From Solirubrobacteraceae bacterium (GTDB taxonomy: Bacteria > Actinomycetota > Thermoleophilia > Solirubrobacterales > Solirubrobacteraceae), in NCBI GenBank assembly GCA_017882405.1, contig JADGPO010000055.1, forward strand, positions 1-10,052: a DNA stretch of 10,052 nt, written 5' to 3'. The notes below the pieces were generated by a model. The model was given only the letters and a program-made list of their open reading frames with translations, ran no database searches and was not told the DNA's origin. Below, one piece after another: positions 6,175-10,052 of this stretch. Numbering within the stretch: position 1 is the stretch's first letter; the number at the start of each line of letters is the position of its first letter. Made by a program: the position numbers and the translations under genes.

Positions 6175-6184
6175 CGGCGAGCGC

Positions 6185-7123
6185 TCACGCCGGCGCTGCG
6201 CCGTCGAAGTCGCCGAGCGCGCGCCCGGCCTGCCGGGCGCCTGCGGCGCCCAGGGCGGTGGCCACCACCATCAGCGCCAACGCCACCACGAGCTGGGGGA
6301 CGAGTGCGGACGCGTGCCCGGCCGACGAGCCCGTCAGGGCGGCGGGGGAGACATTGGCGACGGCGATCCACCAGACCACGGTCGCCGCTGCCATGACGGC
6401 CATCGCCACCGAGGCCGCTACCGCCAGCCAGGTCTGAAAGCGGACCGTCATGTCACGCAGCGGCAGGCAGGCGGCCGTGCGGGTGGCCGCGGCCGTCCAG
6501 GCGACGAGCGTGCCGGCGCCGAGCGTACCCCACGCCAGGAAGCCGATCCCGTACGCGGCGTCGTGGCCCTGGCGGGCGCGCGGTGTCAGTCCGTGGGCCC
6601 AGGCGACCAGGGCGGCCGTCGCCGCGACCAGCAATGCCGTCATCAGGCCGGCGACGACCACCGCTCGGCGGATCCGCGGCCATCCCCCGCCGCGCAGGAA
6701 GCTCAGCAGGGTTCCCAGCGTCAGGCCGATGACAGCGAGCACGAGTACGCTGGCCACCACGGCGCCGCCGAGCAGCCCGTCGAATGCCCGACTCGCGAGA
6801 GCGTGGGTCCCCGGCACCGCCGTGTCCCAATGCTCGGAGGTCCTCTGAACGATGCCACCGGCGAGCACGAACAGCGCCCAGGCCCACAGCACGAGGGCGG
6901 CTCCGCGGCGCGCGCGGGCCCGCGGAGAGCCGTCCCCTCCGAGTCCCAGGGCGCGCAGTCGCTCCCGGCCGCCCCCGCCGGCGACGTCGGCGCGCACGCG
7001 CCAGGGAACCCGGCGACCGACGCTCATGTCAAGGATCAGCGCCTCCAGCTCTTCGCCGTAGCGGGCTCGCCAGCTCGGCGGATAGAGGCGCATCAGCCGC
7101 CCGGCGGTCCGCGGGGCGCTCAT
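6185..7123 (-). CDS. PadR-linked multi-pass membrane protein, function unknown
   Basis: A 312-residue protein. It starts with a conserved-looking cytoplasmic segment, LMRLYPPSWRARYGEELEAL (residues 10-29), which is found at the N-terminus of membrane proteins encoded beside PadR or sigma-factor genes in actinobacteria. About six transmembrane helices follow, near residues 74-92, 117-140, 154-176, 190-215, 235-260 and 280-300. No ATPase, transporter or enzyme motif is visible. ATG 7123 overlaps the PadR stop (ATGA), so the two are co-translated, and PadR most likely represses this gene along with itself. Such pairs are often stress- or drug-responsive, but that is only an inference from PadR biology. 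No ABC ATPase gene is nearby, so an ABC permease role is not supported. Confidence 0.8.
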   Translation of the reverse strand: MSAPRTAGRLMRLYPPSWRARYGEELEALILDMSVGRRVPWRVRADVAGGGGRERLRALGLGGDGSPRARARRGAALVLWAWALFVLAGGIVQRTSEHWDTAVPGTHALASRAFDGLLGGAVVASVLVLAVIGLTLGTLLSFLRGGGWPRIRRAVVVAGLMTALLVAATAALVAWAHGLTPRARQGHDAAYGIGFLAWGTLGAGTLVAWTAAATRTAACLPLRDMTVRFQTWLAVAASVAMAVMAAATVVWWIAVANVSPAALTGSSAGHASALVPQLVVALALMVVATALGAAGARQAGRALGDFDGAAPA

Positions 7124-7485
7124 GCCAGCCCCTCGCGGATAAGGACTCTCGCGGCCGGGCGCGCGGCCAGCCGCGCCGAGCCCTCGTCGACGATCGTCCG
7201 CAGCCCGTCCAGCGCGGCCCCCAGCGCCTGCGCACCGGCGGCGCTCAGGCGGTAGGGCCGGCGCCGTCCGGAGGTTCCGACGGCCTCGATCAGCCCCCGC
7301 TCCTCGAGCCGGCTGATCGCCCCGTAGAGCGTGCCCGGCCCGAGGCGGACGCCGGCGAACTCCTCGATGTCCTGCAGCAGCGCGTAGCCGTGCTTCTCGC
7401 CGGCGGCGAGACTGGTGAGGATCAGGATCGGCGGGTCGTTGGAGCGACCCGCGATCGTCTCGTCACTACGTGTGCGGTCGTTCAT
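7120..7485 (-). CDS. PadR-family transcriptional regulator
   Basis: A 121-residue protein with the PadR winged helix at about residues 19-82: ILILTSLAAGEKHGYALLQD, LGPGTLYGAISRLEERGLI, then GRRRPYRLSAAGAQAL. The GPGTLYGAISRLEERGLIE block is the recognition helix and wing typical of the family. After the wing there is a short helix for dimerisation, as in the small PadR-s2-like type, with no large ligand-binding domain. Family knowledge: these proteins are usually repressors that are relieved by a small ligand. ATG 7485 is supported by promoter spacing: a -10-like TACGCT ends exactly six bases before it, suggesting a leaderless mRNA. The stop overlaps the membrane gene start (ATGA). Confidence 0.92.
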   Translation of the reverse strand: MNDRTRSDETIAGRSNDPPILILTSLAAGEKHGYALLQDIEEFAGVRLGPGTLYGAISRLEERGLIEAVGTSGRRRPYRLSAAGAQALGAALDGLRTIVDEGSARLAARPAARVLIREGLA

Positions 7486-7491
7486 ACGGCG

Positions 7492-7529
7492 AGCGTACTC
7501 CGTGCAACGTAGTAACGCAAGGCGTAGTA
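7492..7529 (-). promoter_or_regulatory. padR promoter with flanking direct repeats
   Basis: Read on the - strand: TACTACG (7529-7523), CC, TTGCGT (7520-7515, -35-like), TACTACG (7514-7508), then TACGCT (7497-7492, -10-like). The -35 and -10 are 17 bases apart, and six bases separate the -10 from ATG 7485, so transcription would begin at the start codon. The two identical 7-base repeats, 15 bases apart start to start, bracket the -35 and are a natural repressor site, most simply for PadR itself (inference). The region lies in the 45-base gap after the kinase stop. Confidence 0.5.
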
Positions 7530-7530
7530 G

Positions 7531-8985
7531 TCAGGATCTATGCGACGGGAGTGCGCGGGGTGAGGAGGAGGACCGATGCCGGCTGACCGGAAGCGAGAGC
7601 CACACGTCCGCGCCCCCGGTTGGCAGATTGCGCGCCCCCGCTCGCCCCCCGTGGGCCTGGGCGATCATCTGGACGACGGCGAGCCCCAGGCCGACGCCGC
7701 CGCGCTGGCGAGCGGGGTCCGCCCGGCTGAAGCGGTCAAACGCCCGCGGCAGCAGCCAGTCGCTGAACCCCGCACCCTCGTCGGCGACGTGGATCTCGAC
7801 GCGGTCGCCGGCCGAGCGGGCGCTGAGGGTGATCGTGCCGGCCCCGTAGCGCAGGGTGTTGTCGATCAGGTTGCCCACGGCCTGCTGGACGCGGCTGGGG
7901 TCGGCGCGGATGCTGGCGGTGATCGGGCTCGCGCCGGCATCGACCGTCAGCGAGCGCCCGGCATCAGCGACGATCGGCGAGAAGCGCTCGCCGAGGTCGG
8001 CCAGCAACTCCTCCACGGGCAGCTCGGTGGGCTCGATCGGCAGGCTTCCGTCCTCGGCGCGGGCCAGCAGCAGCAGGTCCTCGGCGAGCTTGACGATACG
8101 GTCGGTCTCCTCGATCGCCGAGTGCATCGCCGCCCGCAGCTGGGCCTCACCGCCGCGCTCGCGCAGCGACACCTCCAGCTCGGCTTTGAGCACCGCCAGC
8201 GGCATGCGCAGCTCGTGGCTGGCGTTGGCGATGAACAGGCGCTCGTGGTTGAGACCCTCCTCGAGGCGGTCCAGCATCTCGTTGAGCGTGATCCCGAGTC
8301 GCCTGATCTCGTCCTGGCTGTCGGGCAGCGGCAGCCGGGTGCTGATCTCGTCGGTGGAGATCGTCGCCGCCCGCCGGCGCATTCGCTCCACCGGGCGCAA
8401 CGCCGCCGAGGCCAGGACGTAGGCGGCCAGCGTGGCCAGCAGCAGCGCGGGGGGGACGCCGATCACCAGGTTCTGGTCAAGCTGGTCCAGGGCGGCGTCG
8501 CGTTCGGCCAGCGAGACGCCGGCGACGACGATCTTCCGCGCGTGCGGGAGCGGCAGCGCGTACAGGCGAAGCGGCTCCCCGCGCTGGAACAGGCGCGGCG
8601 AGCGCGCGGCCAGACGCAGCTCGGAGGGACGCAGCAGCGCCGGTTGCGAGAGTCCGGCACTGGCCCCCAGGAGCCGGCCGTCGGGGGCCAGGACCTGGAC
8701 GAAGTTGTCGGCGCTGGCCGGCAGACGTCGCAGCGCCCCACGCGTGTCGGCGTTGTTCTCCTGACGCAGCAGCCCGGCGATGTCCTGGGCGCGGGCTCGC
8801 AGCGACTGGTTGACGTTGTAGTCCAGGTCGGAGCGGAAGTGCAGGTAGAGGAAGGCGATCAGCGCGGCCAAGAGCGCCGCCATCACGCCGCCGAACATCA
8901 ACGTCAGCCGCCAGCGGATCGGCAGTCGGCGCAGCCAGCGCTGCAGGTCGGCGAGCCCGTAGTCCGGGACTATTCCTCGTTGCAT
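7531..8985 (-). CDS. Two-component sensor histidine kinase
   Basis: A 484-residue membrane kinase. TM1 is at about 27-49, an extracytoplasmic sensing region of about 120 residues follows (51-172, no recognised fold), TM2 is at about 173-195, then HAMP (about 196-248). HisKA has the H-box ASHELRMPLAV with His257 as phospho-acceptor. The HATPase domain shows the N-box NLIDNTLRYG (Asn372, Asn376), G1 DEGAGF (402-407), F-box FDRF (416-419) and G2 GVGLGL (430-435). Family knowledge: it autophosphorylates His257 and passes phosphate to the response regulator encoded just upstream. Odd: residue 261 is Met where Thr or Asn is usual. The last 17 residues (Ser/Arg-rich) extend beyond the ATPase fold. 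ATG 8985 overlaps the response regulator gene by 16 bases; no other nearby in-frame start precedes TM1. Confidence 0.94.
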   Translation of the reverse strand: MQRGIVPDYGLADLQRWLRRLPIRWRLTLMFGGVMAALLAALIAFLYLHFRSDLDYNVNQSLRARAQDIAGLLRQENNADTRGALRRLPASADNFVQVLAPDGRLLGASAGLSQPALLRPSELRLAARSPRLFQRGEPLRLYALPLPHARKIVVAGVSLAERDAALDQLDQNLVIGVPPALLLATLAAYVLASAALRPVERMRRRAATISTDEISTRLPLPDSQDEIRRLGITLNEMLDRLEEGLNHERLFIANASHELRMPLAVLKAELEVSLRERGGEAQLRAAMHSAIEETDRIVKLAEDLLLLARAEDGSLPIEPTELPVEELLADLGERFSPIVADAGRSLTVDAGASPITASIRADPSRVQQAVGNLIDNTLRYGAGTITLSARSAGDRVEIHVADEGAGFSDWLLPRAFDRFSRADPARQRGGVGLGLAVVQMIAQAHGGRAGARNLPTGGADVWLSLPVSRHRSSSSPRALPSHRS

Positions 8986-9644
8986 AGGCGGTAGCCGACA
9001 CCTCGGATCGTCTGCAGCGTGTTGCGTCCGAACGGGCGGTCGATCTTCTGGCGCAGATAGCGGACGTAGACCTCGACGACGTTGGAGCGGTTCTCGTAGT
9101 CATAGCCCCAGACCTGCTCGAGCAGATCGAAACGCGACAGCACGTTGCCGGGGTTCTGCATCAGCGCCTCCAGCACCGCGTACTCCTTGCGGGACAAATC
9201 AATCGGCGTATCGGCTCGCCACACCTGATGGCGGGCGGCATCGAGGCGCAGGTCGCCGATCTCGAGCACGACGGAGCGTTGGATCGGCCCGCGGCGGCTC
9301 ATCGCGCGCACGCGGGCGAGCAACTCGTCGAACGAGAACGGCTTGACCAGGTAGTCGTCGGCGCCGCAGTTGAGCCCGTGGACCCGATCCTCCACGTCGT
9401 CGCGGGCGGTCAGCATTAGCACGGGCGCGTCGACCCCGTCGTCCCGCATCGCCCGGCAGACCTCGAAGCCGTCGAGGTCGGGCAGCATCACGTCGAGCAC
9501 GATCACCGCGTACTCGGTGGCGCCCGCCCGGACCAGCGCCTCCTGGCCGATGGTGACCAGGTCGGCCGCGATCGCGTCGGTGGCGAAGCCCCGGACGAGA
9601 ACCGGCCCGAGCTTCTGGTCGTCCTCGACGATCAGGATCCGCAC
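8970..9644 (-). CDS. OmpR/PhoB-family response regulator
   Basis: A 224-residue DNA-binding response regulator. The receiver domain (about 1-115) has the acidic pocket Glu7-Asp8-Asp9, phospho-acceptor Asp51 in VIVLDVMLPDLDGFEV, Thr79 in LMLTARDD and Lys101 in DDYLVKPFSFDEL. The OmpR winged helix (about 128-222) includes LSRKEYAVLEALMQNPGNVL, RSNVVEVYVRYLRQKID and the closing TIRGVGYRL. All residues needed for phosphorylation are present. It is first in the operon and overlaps the kinase gene by 16 bases, the usual order for cognate pairs. GTG 9644 is used because the conserved RILIVEDD begins immediately after it and an in-frame TAG lies just upstream. No good Shine-Dalgarno is visible; an inverted repeat abuts the start. 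Target genes are unknown. Confidence 0.95.
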   Translation of the reverse strand: MRILIVEDDQKLGPVLVRGFATDAIAADLVTIGQEALVRAGATEYAVIVLDVMLPDLDGFEVCRAMRDDGVDAPVLMLTARDDVEDRVHGLNCGADDYLVKPFSFDELLARVRAMSRRGPIQRSVVLEIGDLRLDAARHQVWRADTPIDLSRKEYAVLEALMQNPGNVLSRFDLLEQVWGYDYENRSNVVEVYVRYLRQKIDRPFGRNTLQTIRGVGYRLCNEE

Positions 9645-9674
9645 GGGCTCAGGGTGCTATACGAACATGAGCCC
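9645..9674 (-). promoter_or_regulatory. Inverted repeat abutting the response regulator start
   Basis: GGGCTC (9645-9650) and GAGCCC (9669-9674) are perfect 6-bp arms around an 18-base spacer. In the - strand transcript the second arm ends directly before GTG 9644. A -10-like TATAGC (9661-9656) lies inside the spacer and another TATAGG (9678-9673) overlaps the outer arm; neither has a convincing -35. It could be an operator for the response regulator, or a leader hairpin if transcription starts upstream. The wider divergent gap, 9645-9792, contains no gene I can support. Confidence 0.3.
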
Positions 9675-9792
9675 TATATGAAGCATCGCAGGGTCATGCC
9701 GGCGTAGCGTCGCGCACGAAGCGCCGCACAACAAGAGGATTCTCATCGAGGGGTTAGCACTCGGTGAGCAGCGACTTCAAGACTCGTCCGCT

Positions 9793-10052
9793 GTGGACAA
9801 CGACCTCGACAGACCGGTCCTGGCCCCCGAGCACGCGCAGCGGCGCCGGGCGGCAAGCCGGCCACGGCACTGGCTGGCCGGCGGCACCGACGGCAATGAG
9901 CGCCTTACGACGCTCACCGGACTGCTGTTGATCGTCCTGCTGGCGGTCCTCGGAGTGACGATCATCCGTATCGGCCCGCTGCTGTGGCTGCACCTGTTCC
10001 TCGGCCTCGTGCTGCTCGGGCCGATCGCGCTCAAGCTGGCCAGCACCGGGTA
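9793..10052 (+). CDS. Membrane protein, 5' part (runs off the right edge)
   Basis: A frame open to the end of the window. From GTG 9793 the product reads MDNDLDRPVLAPEHAQRRRA, then a basic stretch, HWLAGGTDGNERLTTLTG, and two hydrophobic helices: LLLIVLLAVLGVTII, then, after RIGPLLWLHLF, LGLVLLGPIALKLASTG. The NERLT-L and HLFLG-GPIALKLASTG patterns match a family of small actinobacterial integral membrane proteins with a His in the second helix, possibly cytochrome-b-like, but I cannot name it. It is transcribed divergently from the two-component system and could be one of its targets (inference). The start is uncertain: GTG 9793 has no Shine-Dalgarno, whereas GTG 9764, preceded by GAGGGG at 9748-9753, is in another frame that stops at 9929-9931. 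Confidence 0.7.
   Translation, partial: MDNDLDRPVLAPEHAQRRRAASRPRHWLAGGTDGNERLTTLTGLLLIVLLAVLGVTIIRIGPLLWLHLFLGLVLLGPIALKLASTG

Noticed and set aside
6001..6184. A small gene in the 184-base gap between DegV and the membrane gene
   Set aside because: No short frame with a credible start, ribosome site and composition; the region is better explained as terminator plus DegV promoter.
6314..7255. 313-codon + strand frame opposite the membrane gene and padR
   Set aside because: Crosses two coupled - strand genes and encodes a Gly/Arg-rich product without hydrophobic or domain pattern.
7576..8994. 472-codon + strand frame opposite the sensor kinase
   Set aside because: It mirrors the kinase gene in high-GC DNA and its Arg/Gln/Gly-rich product has no domain pattern, whereas the - strand has complete kinase motifs.
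9754..10046. Two - strand open frames at the right edge (9754-9993 and 9777-10046)
   Set aside because: Both lie opposite the + strand frame that shows two clean TM helices and a familiar membrane-protein pattern; their own products look like shadows.

Overview
The window is very GC-rich DNA with many GTG and TTG starts, stop/start overlaps between neighbouring genes, and actinobacterial families (DUF3618, the actinobacterial holin-like family, DUF2804, a PadR-linked membrane protein). It reads as chromosome of a high-GC actinobacterium. Gene style suggests a Solirubrobacterales/Thermoleophilia-type lineage, but that placement is inference. I see no rRNA, tRNA, CRISPR array, transposase or integrase.

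Layout. (1) Positions 1-2160, + strand, hold a tightly coupled acyl-CoA module: the 3' end of a biotin-dependent carboxyltransferase gene, a DUF849/BKACE beta-keto acid cleavage enzyme, and a MerR-type regulator that seems to carry a second MerR-like winged helix. (2) Positions 2162-2589, - strand, are a decayed DUF2804 gene: its N-terminal and C-terminal ends survive in different frames with the middle deleted. (3) Positions 2590-2652 are a promoter region with a TetR-type inverted repeat. It precedes a nitrilase-superfamily amidohydrolase and an overlapping TetR regulator (2653-4094, + strand). (4) Positions 4105-5117, + strand, are four small overlapping genes for envelope proteins: a DUF4235-like 45-residue protein, an unrecognised single-TM protein, a holin-like two-TM protein and a DUF3618 protein. 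(5) Positions 5146-9644, - strand, hold in transcription order an OmpR-type response regulator, its sensor kinase, a PadR repressor, a six-TM membrane protein coupled to it, and a DegV lipid-binding protein. (6) From 9793 to the right edge, + strand, is the start of a membrane protein, divergent from the two-component system.

How the parts may work together. Region 1 combines carboxylation of an acyl-CoA with acetyl-CoA-dependent cleavage of a beta-keto acid, under a co-transcribed MerR protein, and so looks like a dedicated acid-degradation or acyl-CoA interconversion route. The nitrilase and TetR form a self-regulated pair. DegV also binds fatty acids, but nothing in the sequence ties it to region 1. 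The most noteworthy points are the internally deleted DUF2804 gene, the methionine that replaces the usual Thr/Asn in the kinase H-box (predicted loss of phosphatase activity), the tandem winged-helix MerR protein, and a repeat-flanked promoter that appears to give a leaderless padR mRNA. No clearly new multi-gene system is evident.
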